From Flavobacteriales bacterium (GTDB lineage Bacteria > Bacteroidota > Bacteroidia > Flavobacteriales > JADGDT01): a stretch of 8,025 bases of DNA. The translations under genes were made by a program, and so were the position numbers. Each line of letters starts with the position of its first letter. Position 1 is the first letter of the stretch. Below are positions 1-5,871 of the stretch, in pieces. The notes under the pieces are model-generated. The model saw nothing but the letters and a program-made list of their open reading frames with translations, ran no database searches and was not told where the DNA came from. The stretch is taken from assembly GCA_023145275.1 (NCBI GenBank), contig JAGLEB010000103.1, forward strand, positions 1 to 8,025, given 5' to 3'.

Positions 1-332
1 ATAAGGTTTGTTCTATCAAGAATCTTAACCTCAATTACCCTTTCTATATTTCTAAGTTGCGCAGGAGATAATTCATCGTCAAATATTGCAATATCTAGCT
101 CATTTTTATCAATAAACAATCTAAGCTCTTCTAGTTTTCCCGCACCTATAAAGGTTTTCGGGTTTTGAGTAGTCATTTTTTGAGTAATACGACCATAAAC
201 TTTTGCACCAGCTGTTGTTGCAAGAAATTCGAGCTCGTCTAAATATTCTTTTGATCGCTCTTCGTTTTGGAAGTTTGTAACCAAACCAACTAAAACAGCT
301 TTTTCGTATTTTACTTCGCTTAAATCAATCAT
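1..332 (-). CDS. hflX: GTPase HflX, N-terminal part (runs off the left edge)
   Basis: HflX is a GTPase that binds the 50S subunit and rescues or splits stalled ribosomes, notably after heat or antibiotic stress. Only the first 110 codons are present, reading from an ATG at 332 to the window edge. This part begins MIDLSEVKYEKAVLVG and is the family's glycine-rich N-terminal HflX domain. Recognisable conserved stretches are the dimension FIGAGKLEEL at about residues 61-70 and the run FDDELSPAQLRNIERV at about 84-99. It ends with LDRTNL, matching the family's conserved 'DRT-L' block. The GTPase (G) domain with its P-loop lies outside the window. The start was chosen because it is the first ATG and gives the usual short lead before the domain. 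It is separated by 59 bp from the membrane protein gene upstream on the same strand, and may share its transcript. The family call is firm; the integrity of the remainder cannot be judged. Confidence 0.93.
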   Translation of the reverse strand, partial: MIDLSEVKYEKAVLVGLVTNFQNEERSKEYLDELEFLATTAGAKVYGRITQKMTTQNPKTFIGAGKLEELRLFIDKNELDIAIFDDELSPAQLRNIERVIEVKILDRTNL

Positions 333-353
333 TGCAATTTGTTTAATCGTTTT

Positions 354-401
354 AATGTTGAGTATTATAAACTACTATAATTCAACATTTTTTAATGTTG
401 A
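354..401. repeat. Three alternating 8-bp inverted repeats ahead of hflX
   Basis: AATGTTGA occurs at 354-361 and again at 394-401, and its exact reverse complement TCAACATT lies between them at 382-389. The middle copy can pair with either neighbour: with 394-401 as a hairpin with a TTTT loop, or with 354-361 across a 20-nt loop. The 394-401 copy overlaps the stop codon of the membrane protein gene on the minus strand. Neither hairpin is followed by a clear U-tract on the minus strand, so a standard intrinsic terminator is not supported. This could be an RNA processing or attenuation element between that gene and hflX, or chance in AT-rich DNA. Confidence 0.5.
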
Positions 402-826
402 CCCCAATCAGACCAAGGAATTCTTGATAGTATAAGTAATAATCCTATTGAATAGAAAATAACGATGTTTTTAAATTTTACACTGCTATTTTTTGCAGAT
501 TTTGCTTTCGAATATCCTACTGTCAATAGTACAGCCGCAATAATCATTACCAAAGGGTGTTCTACAGCATAAAGTCTTAATGTAGAATCTTTCATTGCCG
601 CTCCCATATTTTGCATGGCATGTTGAGATTTTTCAGAAATCATATATGAAATCAAACCTAATATTACCTGAATATGTGTGGCAATCATGGCATATAGAGA
701 AAATTTTCTCGCCATTATTCCAAATTCTTTTTTACTAAATAGTCCGACAATTGCAAATATTAGAGCTATAAGTATTAGTAAAATAGTTATTAATGCCCAG
801 TTTGAGTGATTTGAAATGTAATCCAT
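392..826 (-). CDS. Small four-helix membrane protein, 'cytochrome B'-like family of Bacteroidota
   Basis: This 144-residue protein is nearly all membrane. Four hydrophobic helices lie at about residues 10-30, 43-64, 88-105 and 119-136. It resembles, from memory, a family in Flavobacteria and relatives often labelled 'cytochrome B', which shares the blocks 'THIQ-ILG', 'KDS-LR---VEH' and a C-terminal 'GLLLIL-RIPW'; all three are visible here. Histidines at 7, 51 and 90 lie at or in the first three helices. They could ligate heme, but that is inference, since no biochemical role is known to me. The ATG at 826 is the only sensible start. The gene lies 28 bp downstream of the flippase-like gene on the same strand, so the two are probably co-transcribed, and hflX follows after 59 bp. 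Function should be recorded as unknown, with possible heme binding. Confidence 0.75.
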   Translation of the reverse strand: MDYISNHSNWALITILLILIALIFAIVGLFSKKEFGIMARKFSLYAMIATHIQVILGLISYMISEKSQHAMQNMGAAMKDSTLRLYAVEHPLVMIIAAVLLTVGYSKAKSAKNSSVKFKNIVIFYSIGLLLILSRIPWSDWGQH

Positions 827-854
827 TATTTAAATTTTGAATAGTTATGTTTAG

Positions 855-1853
855 TTATTGATTTTTAAGTCTTTTTGTTTTCGCAATCGAAGTCATAAAT
901 ATGGCTATAGGTCCCGAAATAAGAGCAATTAATGTTTGTGTTGTATGAACAATTATTGCAAAACTCCTTCCTGTATCTGGGGCAATTCCCAATAATCCTA
1001 GACCAATCATTACAGCTCCGTGATATGCTCCTAATCCTCCAGGAACTGGTGCCACCATTCCGAGTGCTCCAACAGCCATAATAAATAATCCGTCAGAAAT
1101 TGTAAGATGACTAGTTTCGGGCATTGCAAAAAATACAACATATACCATTAGGTAGTACATAAACCAAATAAATAGGGTGTGAAAAATAAACATACCCTTA
1201 TTTTTCATGTGTTTTATTGTAGCAATACCTTCTTTTAAGCCTATTAAAAATGATTTAATTTTGTCATAAATATTAGTCTCCTTTATTCTATTTCGTAGAA
1301 AATATGCAACAACTAGTAATATAACTATCAAAATGAGGAAGTATTTAATCATATGCATTCCTTCGTCATCTCCTCCTTCTTTTTGACTAAGTGCTGTTTC
1401 AAAAAAACTTATTAAATCTTCAAATCGTACTATTACCGTTAAAAACATCAAAGTTAATAATAGTAACATATCAATAATTCTTTCAATAACAATTGTTCCT
1501 AAAAGCTTGTCGACAGGAATTCCTTCAGATTGATTTAGAGATGTTGCTCGTGCTACTTCACCAGCTCTTGGAAGAGCAAGATTTGTAAAATAAGTAATAG
1601 AAACAGAATTTATAGCATTTATAGGTTTTGCTTTATAACCCATAGCCTCAATAAGTTGTAACCATCTGTATCCTCTAGAAACATAGGCTGCATAACCCAT
1701 TACAAACGATAATAAAATCCATTTGTAATCAGCTGCTGCCAAATCTTTCATCATTTGGTTGATATCTGCATCTTTAAAAACAAGATATATTAGTGCAACA
1801 CCAATAAGAAAGAAAATAGAATATTTTATAGTACTAACTAATTTTTTATTCAT
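855..1853 (-). CDS. Flippase-like integral membrane protein (LPG_synthase_TM / UPF0104 family)
   Basis: This 332-residue polytopic inner-membrane protein has about seven to eight hydrophobic segments. Its N-terminal helix is at about residues 10-26, and others lie near 45-60, 115-142, 168-185, 220-242, 252-270, 275-292 and 298-322. It carries the signatures of the family containing the membrane domain of MprF and archaeal AglD: an R-G-Y-R-W block at 60-64, N-LALPRAGEVAR at 91-102, the motif IERIID at 122-127, and APVPGGLGAYH at 267-277. Members move lipid-linked substrates across the membrane or are suspected of doing so. This copy lacks the soluble C-terminal aminoacyl-transferase domain of MprF, so lysyl-lipid synthesis is not expected. 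The substrate is unknown. The loop at about 155-166 is acidic and is the least conserved-looking part. A 103-bp gap separates it from panD upstream, and the small membrane protein gene follows after 28 bp. The family call is strong; the transport role is inferred. Confidence 0.87.
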   Translation of the reverse strand: MNKKLVSTIKYSIFFLIGVALIYLVFKDADINQMMKDLAAADYKWILLSFVMGYAAYVSRGYRWLQLIEAMGYKAKPINAINSVSITYFTNLALPRAGEVARATSLNQSEGIPVDKLLGTIVIERIIDMLLLLTLMFLTVIVRFEDLISFFETALSQKEGGDDEGMHMIKYFLILIVILLVVAYFLRNRIKETNIYDKIKSFLIGLKEGIATIKHMKNKGMFIFHTLFIWFMYYLMVYVVFFAMPETSHLTISDGLFIMAVGALGMVAPVPGGLGAYHGAVMIGLGLLGIAPDTGRSFAIIVHTTQTLIALISGPIAIFMTSIAKTKRLKNQ

Positions 1854-1892
1854 TCACGAAAATTAAGAAATATATCTTTATAAAAAGCAAAT

Positions 1893-1925
1893 AGGAATTA
1901 AACTCTTAAAAAAGAGATAATTCCT
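1893..1925 (-). terminator. Hairpin downstream of panD, possible terminator
   Basis: The outer arms AGGAATTA (1893-1900) and TAATTCCT (1918-1925) pair perfectly over 8 bp. Inside them CTCTT (1903-1907) pairs with AAGAG (1912-1916) around an AAAA loop, with a small internal loop (AA against A). Read on the minus strand, the hairpin lies 31 bp past the panD stop and is followed by the T-rich run TATTTGCTTTTTA. This suits a moderate intrinsic terminator for panD, leaving the flippase-like gene to be transcribed separately or by read-through. The U-tract is interrupted, hence the modest score. Confidence 0.5.
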
Positions 1926-1956
1926 TGTTTACAAAGTCATATTTTATGTAAAAATA

Positions 1957-2304
1957 TTATAAGCTATTGTCTTCTTCATTAGGAAAAACTAACCATGGTT
2001 TAAATGATTTAGCTTCTTCAAATTCTAAACTAGCATAAGAAATAATAATGATAATATCTCCTTTAGCTACTTTACGTGCTGCCGGACCATTTAAATTTAT
2101 TTCACCACTTCCTCTTTCTCCTCTAATAGCATAAGTTACAAGCCTTTCGCCATTGTTGATGTTAACAATATGTACTTTTTCACCTTCAATGATATTGGCT
2201 GCATCCATTAAATCCTCATCGATAGTTATACTACCAATATAATTTAGGTCTGCACCAGTAACTTTTACTCTATGAATTTTAGATTTTACAACCTCAATAT
2301 TCAT
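1957..2304 (-). CDS. panD: Aspartate 1-decarboxylase (pyruvoyl enzyme)
   Basis: PanD decarboxylates L-aspartate to beta-alanine in the cytoplasm, supplying the substrate that PanC joins to pantoate. The 115-residue proenzyme is slightly shorter than the 126-residue E. coli protein. The self-cleavage site is intact: Gly24-Ser25 in the motif YIGSITID, where Ser25 becomes the pyruvoyl group. Other active-site residues known from E. coli line up at the same numbers: Lys9, His11, Arg54, Thr57, Tyr58 and Asn72 (in NLNGPAA). The start MNIEVVKSKIHRVKV matches the family N terminus, so the ATG at 2304 is right. The gene lies 98 bp downstream of panC, with its own candidate -7 box and a palindrome in that gap. 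No panM-like maturation factor is seen in the window; outside enterobacteria PanD generally matures by itself. Confidence 0.97.
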   Translation of the reverse strand: MNIEVVKSKIHRVKVTGADLNYIGSITIDEDLMDAANIIEGEKVHIVNINNGERLVTYAIRGERGSGEINLNGPAARKVAKGDIIIIISYASLEFEEAKSFKPWLVFPNEEDNSL

Positions 2305-2367
2305 GTTATTTATTTTTAGTTTTTATTTTAGTAAGCTATGATATTGAAATAGATTACCGTTAAATCC

Positions 2368-2382
2368 TCTGTATAATACAGA
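2368..2382. promoter_or_regulatory. 15-bp palindrome in the panD leader, possible operator
   Basis: TCTGTATAATACAGA is a palindrome with a single unpaired central base. On the minus strand it starts about 12 bp past the candidate panD -7 box (2394-2401), so it would fall just after the expected transcription start. That suits an operator bound by a dimeric repressor, or a short hairpin in the 5' UTR. AGATTAC also occurs twice nearby, at 2351-2357 and 2380-2386, the second overlapping one end of the palindrome. No regulator can be named. Confidence 0.4.
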
Positions 2383-2393
2383 TTACTCGGCTG

Positions 2394-2401
2394 CAAAAGT
2401 A
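2394..2401 (-). promoter_or_regulatory. Candidate panD promoter, Bacteroidota -7 box
   Basis: TACTTTTG on the minus strand matches the Bacteroidota -7 consensus TAnnTTTG exactly. It sits right after the panC stop and about 90 bp before the panD start. No convincing TTTG-type -33 element is seen at the usual spacing. It would allow panD expression independent of panC. Confidence 0.5.
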
Positions 2402-2402
2402 A

Positions 2403-3248
2403 TTAAAATAGTCTAATGTTATCTATTAATCTGATATTCTGTGCAAAAACAGCAATGAACGCTCTATATTCGTTATGTAATTGAAAGTCAGTAACTTTAC
2501 TAAGATTGTTAATTTCCCTAATTTCGAAGTATTCTAATTCTAATAAATCATTATTATTGAATAATTCATTTACGAAAGCGTATAATTCTTCAACAGATTT
2601 AGTTTTTGCAAGTTCGCTTACTTCTTTTAAGCATTTATATATGATTGGTGCTTCTTTACGGTGTTCCTCAGTAAGTCTTACATTTCGCGAACTCATAGCA
2701 AGTCCATCATCTTCTCTTACAATTGGGCATGCTACAATGTTAACATCGAGTTTTTTTATCTCCACCATTTTTTTAATGATCTGCAATTGTTGAAAATCCT
2801 TTTCACCAAAGTAGGCATTATCAGGCATAACAGTATCAAAAAGCAATTTTACAATAGTGGCAACTCCATCAAAATGACCTTTTCGGTGTTCTCCCTCCAT
2901 AACTTTATCTAGATTGCCGAAGGAGTATTCTTCAGAAATTACATTTGAACCGTAAATTTCTTCAATATTTGGTATAAAAACTACCTCAACATCATGTTGT
3001 TTGAGTAGTGCAATATCATTATTAGTAGTAATAGGATATTTTATAAGATCATCAGGATTATCAAACTGTGTAGGGTTTACAAAAATACTTACTACAGTTA
3101 TATTATTTTCTTTCTTAGAGCCTTCAACTAACGACATATGTCCATCATGTAAAGCACCCATAGTTGGCACAAACCCGATTGAGGATTTTTTAGATTTTTC
3201 AAGTAATATATAATCAAAAATTTCCTTTTTAGAATAAAAAATATGCAT
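2403..3248 (-). CDS. panC: Pantothenate synthetase (pantoate-beta-alanine ligase)
   Basis: PanC condenses pantoate with beta-alanine, using ATP through a pantoyl-adenylate intermediate, to form pantothenate, the coenzyme A precursor. The 281-residue length is normal for the family. Motifs in order are PTMGALHDGH at 28-37 (the HIGH-like nucleotide site), FVNPTQF at 56-62 (pantoate site), GHFDGV at 124-129, YFGEKDFQQ at 146-154, and the KMSKS-like loop DGLAMSSRN at 181-189. All these residues look intact. One oddity is Tyr-Pro-Ile at 71-73, where most homologues I remember have Tyr-Pro-Arg. The ATG at 3248 gives the conserved length before the first motif. A candidate promoter lies 21 bp upstream, and panD follows on the same strand after 98 bp. 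The gene is divergent from the glycogen-synthase-like gene. Confidence 0.97.
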   Translation of the reverse strand: MHIFYSKKEIFDYILLEKSKKSSIGFVPTMGALHDGHMSLVEGSKKENNITVVSIFVNPTQFDNPDDLIKYPITTNNDIALLKQHDVEVVFIPNIEEIYGSNVISEEYSFGNLDKVMEGEHRKGHFDGVATIVKLLFDTVMPDNAYFGEKDFQQLQIIKKMVEIKKLDVNIVACPIVREDDGLAMSSRNVRLTEEHRKEAPIIYKCLKEVSELAKTKSVEELYAFVNELFNNNDLLELEYFEIREINNLSKVTDFQLHNEYRAFIAVFAQNIRLIDNIRLF

Positions 3249-3268
3249 GAAATACTAGTTTTATTTGG

Positions 3269-3276
3269 CAAAGCTA
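3269..3276 (-). promoter_or_regulatory. Candidate panC promoter, Bacteroidota -7 box
   Basis: TAGCTTTG on the minus strand fits TAnnTTTG exactly. It ends 20 bp before the panC ATG, giving a leader of only about 15 nt. No clear -33 element is visible. It shares the 105-bp divergent intergenic region with the promoter of the plus-strand gene. Confidence 0.5.
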
Positions 3277-3308
3277 ATGCTATATTATTATAAATAAGAT
3301 AGTTTTCG

Positions 3309-3316
3309 TACTTTTG
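3309..3316 (+). promoter_or_regulatory. Candidate promoter of the glycogen-synthase-like gene
   Basis: TACTTTTG fits the Bacteroidota -7 consensus TAnnTTTG exactly and lies 37 bp before the ATG at 3354. The -33 region is AT-rich without a clear TTTG. The opposing panC box is 32 bp away, so the two promoters sit back to back and could be affected by one regulator. Confidence 0.5.
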
Positions 3317-3353
3317 CACCCGTAAATAGAAGAATTAATTTCATTTTTCATAT

Positions 3354-4169
3354 ATGAAAAAAAGAAGAATATTATACGTGTCGTCGGAAGTAGTGCCTTA
3401 CCTTCCTGAAAATCAGATTTCTACAATGGCGTTGGAAGCACCGAAAAAGATGAATGGATTGAATAACGAAGTTAGGATATTCATGCCTCGTTATGGTGCT
3501 ATAAATGAGAGAAGACATCAATTACACGAAGTTATTCGTCTTTCGGGAATGAATTTGGTTGTAAATGATATGGATCAGCCTTTAATTATTAAGGTTGCAT
3601 CTATACCTAAGGAAAGATTGCAAGTTTATTTTATAGACAACGAGGAGTATTTCAAAAGAAAGGCTATCGTTGCCGATGAAAAAGGAAAATTGTTTGAAGA
3701 TAATGACGAAAGACTTATATTTTTTGCAAAAGGAGTATTAGAAACAGTTAAGAAATTAAATTGGTCCCCAGATGTAATTCATGTTAGTGGATGGATGGCT
3801 AGTTTACTTCCTATGTATGTAAAAACATTGTTCTCTGATGATCCTACATTTTCTGAATGTAAAATTGTAAGCTCAGCATTTAATTTTGGTTTTACAGCTG
3901 AATTAAACCCAAAGTTGATTGATAAAATTAAATTTGATGGAGTAGAGGATGATAGATTAAAAATGATTGAAAGCCCTACTTTAGATAATCTTACAAAATT
4001 TGCAATGAGTTTTTCTGATGGTATTGTTAGAGCTGGAGATATTTTGTCTGAAGATTTGAATGAATTTATGGATAAAACTGATATACCAGTTCTTGAGTTC
4101 TACGATGTAGACGAATTTGCAGAGCACTACAATAATTTCTATGATAGACTAGTTATAGAAGAGAACTAG
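3354..4169 (+). CDS. Glycogen/starch synthase-like protein, N-terminal GT5 domain only
   Basis: This 271-residue protein aligns by eye with the N-terminal Rossmann half of glycogen synthase (GlgA, family GT5). It opens with KKRRILYVSSEVVPYLP (2-18) and has the GT5-like blocks VRIFMPRYGAINERRHQLHE (40-59), LQVYFIDNEEYFKR (89-102), ERLIFFAKGVLE (119-130) and PDVIHVSGWMASLLPMYVK (139-157). Two features are not those of an active enzyme. The KTGGLADV-type ADP-glucose motif expected after the first strand is replaced by ENQISTMALEAP at 19-30. The whole C-terminal GT-B half of about 200 residues is absent; GlgA is normally near 480. Proteins of this short form next to panC are, from memory, widespread in Bacteroidota, so this looks like a stable family rather than a fresh truncation. 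It may have lost synthase activity and serve another role. It is followed by a terminator-like hairpin and then the DUF4270 gene. Confidence 0.85.
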   Translation: MKKRRILYVSSEVVPYLPENQISTMALEAPKKMNGLNNEVRIFMPRYGAINERRHQLHEVIRLSGMNLVVNDMDQPLIIKVASIPKERLQVYFIDNEEYFKRKAIVADEKGKLFEDNDERLIFFAKGVLETVKKLNWSPDVIHVSGWMASLLPMYVKTLFSDDPTFSECKIVSSAFNFGFTAELNPKLIDKIKFDGVEDDRLKMIESPTLDNLTKFAMSFSDGIVRAGDILSEDLNEFMDKTDIPVLEFYDVDEFAEHYNNFYDRLVIEEN

Positions 4170-4197
4170 TTTTAAGTATAATTACCATGCTATAAAG

Positions 4198-4232
4198 TTG
4201 CTTGTTACTTTTTGTGACAAGCAATTATTTTG
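4198..4232 (+). terminator. Terminator-like hairpin after the glycogen-synthase-like gene
   Basis: TTGCTTGTTAC (4198-4208) pairs with GTGACAAGCAA (4214-4224) over 11 bp, one of them a G-T pair, around a TTTTT loop. The tail is TTATTTTG. The hairpin starts 28 bp past the stop codon at 4169, where an intrinsic terminator is expected. A weaker hairpin, ACTAGTT (4148-4154) with AACTAGT (4164-4170), ends just before it over the stop codon. The tail also resembles a degenerate -7 box, so the DUF4270 promoter could start here, but that is speculative. Confidence 0.65.
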
Positions 4233-4250
4233 AAAAACCTAATTACTCTA

Positions 4251-5825
4251 ATGAATTTAAAGTCATTTATAAAAATAGCTAGTGGACTAGCTATTTTTTC
4301 AATTTTAATAGTTTTTACAAATTCTTGTAAGAAAGAAGATAACTCTATAGGTTCTGATTTTTTGCACGATAATAAGTTTATCACAGGAATTTTTAGAGAT
4401 TCTAAACTGATTTCTTTTACTTCTCTCAACGATACTGTTGTTACTAGTAAGTCATCATTAAATCTATTTGGGTCCTTTCAGGATGAAATCTTTGGAATGA
4501 CGCGATCTTCTTTCGCTATTCAAATGAGTTTATCTATGACAGATCCTGATTTTGGTGAAGAGGCAGTTATTGACTCTGTTGTACTTACTATACCTTATTT
4601 AGGTAAAAATGATACCAAAACTGTTACAGGTTCTGATGGTAAGGATTCAACAATTACTTTTACCAATTATGAAACAGATTCAATTTTTGGTGATCCATCA
4701 ATTCCAATGGAATTTAAAATTAGTGAGTTTAACAAAATATTAAATCCAGATTCAACATATTTTTCGACAATTGATTTGCCTACTACAGGTGCTCCAATTT
4801 ATGAAGATGCCTCGTATAAAGCGAATTTGCACGAGATTACACTTCTTGGACATAATATAGATGGTAGTGTAAAAGATACTACTGTTATTCCTGCTGCATT
4901 GCGATTAAAGTTGCCCAATAAGTTTTTTCAAGAAAGAATTTTTGATAAAGAAGGTACAGCAGTACTTGCTAATAATGCCAACTTTATTACTGATTTAAAC
5001 GGCTTAGTATTTAGTACTAGCAGCGATAACGGTGCAATTTTTTCTTTAAATATGCTTTCTGGTTCTTCATTAAATATATATTATAAAAGTAAAAATGAAG
5101 ACTACGATCCTGAAGTAGAGGATTCAGAAGAACTTTCTAAAAGGGATTACGAGTTAAAATTTGAAGCAAAATATGCTAGAGTTAATAAATTTGAATTCGA
5201 TAGAGATAATTATTCAGCTTCTCCATCTTTAGTAGCGCAGCTCAGAGGCGACTATGATTCTACACAAGGCGCCGATTTTATATATATTCAAGGTATGTCG
5301 GGCTTAGAGGCTAATATTAAATTATTTACTGATATGGATCAACTTAAAGCTTTAAGAGATTCAAATTGGATTATTAACGAAGCATCTTTAGTTTATCGTG
5401 TATCAAATGAAAATGGCAAGAAATTTGCGCCTCCATATAGATTATACATGTTTAATAGAGATTCTATGAAAACAGACAATTTCAGAATAATTGACGAAAT
5501 TGCCGAACCTGTTGCTTTTGATGGCTTCTTGAGAAAAGATCACAGAATATTTACTGGCGAAAACAGGTATTATAGATTTAGAATAACTAAGCATATACAC
5601 CAATTAATAAATGGAGTTAAGGAAAATATTGATGGTATAGATACTATTACCTATCCAAATAATTATCCTATTAAACTAGTTTCAGTTGCTGGAAAAGAAA
5701 GTCCTAGTAGAGTTGAAATTAACGGTAATAATGCTAAAGTAAGCGATCCTAATGCTAAGAATTTTTGGTTAGAGATAAAGCATAGTAGAGAAGCTACTAA
5801 AGAAGATAAGGAAAAAGAAGAATAA
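4251..5825 (+). CDS. DUF4270 family lipoprotein
   Basis: This 524-residue protein has a lipoprotein signal peptide: a basic start MNLKSFIK, a hydrophobic core at 9-22, and a lipobox-like TNSC with the acylated cysteine at 26. The mature start, CKKEDNSIGSDFL, fits the N terminus of DUF4270 proteins. An acidic patch after Lys following the cysteine also resembles the lipoprotein export signal described in Bacteroidota for surface display. The body is rich in beta-type, Ser/Thr/Asp sequence with no catalytic motif that I recognise. It ends in a highly charged tail, HSREATKEDKEKEE. An in-frame TTG at 4230 would add seven residues, but it lies in the tail of the terminator hairpin and lengthens the n-region, so the ATG at 4251 is preferred. 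DUF4270 genes commonly sit between a glycogen-synthase-like gene and glmS in this phylum (from memory). The function is unknown. Confidence 0.85.
   Translation: MNLKSFIKIASGLAIFSILIVFTNSCKKEDNSIGSDFLHDNKFITGIFRDSKLISFTSLNDTVVTSKSSLNLFGSFQDEIFGMTRSSFAIQMSLSMTDPDFGEEAVIDSVVLTIPYLGKNDTKTVTGSDGKDSTITFTNYETDSIFGDPSIPMEFKISEFNKILNPDSTYFSTIDLPTTGAPIYEDASYKANLHEITLLGHNIDGSVKDTTVIPAALRLKLPNKFFQERIFDKEGTAVLANNANFITDLNGLVFSTSSDNGAIFSLNMLSGSSLNIYYKSKNEDYDPEVEDSEELSKRDYELKFEAKYARVNKFEFDRDNYSASPSLVAQLRGDYDSTQGADFIYIQGMSGLEANIKLFTDMDQLKALRDSNWIINEASLVYRVSNENGKKFAPPYRLYMFNRDSMKTDNFRIIDEIAEPVAFDGFLRKDHRIFTGENRYYRFRITKHIHQLINGVKENIDGIDTITYPNNYPIKLVSVAGKESPSRVEINGNNAKVSDPNAKNFWLEIKHSREATKEDKEKEE
4271..4299 (+). 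promoter_or_regulatory. Perfect 13-bp-arm palindrome with T-run inside the DUF4270 signal-peptide codons
   Basis: AAAAATAGCTAGT (4271-4283) and ACTAGCTATTTTT (4286-4298) are exact reverse complements separated only by GG, followed by one more T. In RNA this would fold as a 12-bp stem with a TGGA tetraloop, flanked by A- and U-runs like an intrinsic terminator. It begins 21 nt into the coding sequence and covers the codons for residues about 8-16. It could act as an attenuator or slow translation early in the gene. Its function is inferred from shape alone. Confidence 0.5.
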
Positions 5826-5840
5826 GTAATAATTTTCGCT

Positions 5841-5870
5841 AAAATTAGAGGAGTGCAGACCTTTAATTTT
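5841..5870 (+). promoter_or_regulatory. Imperfect hairpin between DUF4270 and glmS
   Basis: AAAATTAGAGG (5841-5851) pairs with CCTTTAATTTT (5860-5870) over 11 bp, one of them G-T, around the loop AGTGCAGA. A further TAATTTT copy at 5830-5836 could pair with 5841-5847 instead. The right arm contains the candidate glmS -7 box. It might be a weak terminator for DUF4270 or an operator at the glmS promoter. Much of the pairing is A-T, so chance is possible. Confidence 0.4.
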
Positions 5871-5871
5871 G
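5864..5871 (+). promoter_or_regulatory. Candidate glmS promoter, Bacteroidota -7 box
   Basis: TAATTTTG fits TAnnTTTG exactly and lies 30 bp before the glmS ATG, giving a leader of about 25 nt. No good -33 element is seen. That leader is far too short for a glmS ribozyme, and none is present. Confidence 0.5.

Noticed and set aside
2506..3213. Several plus-strand reading frames across panC
   Set aside because: They lie entirely antisense to a gene with full motif conservation, and their translations show no recognisable domain.
3128..3319. A 63-codon minus-strand frame overlapping the panC start and the divergent promoters
   Set aside because: It overlaps the conserved PanC N terminus in another frame and has no family features.
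4230..4250. TTG start for the DUF4270 gene, adding seven residues
   Set aside because: The TTG lies in the T-rich tail of the hairpin at 4198-4224, and the ATG at 4251 already gives a well-formed lipoprotein signal peptide.
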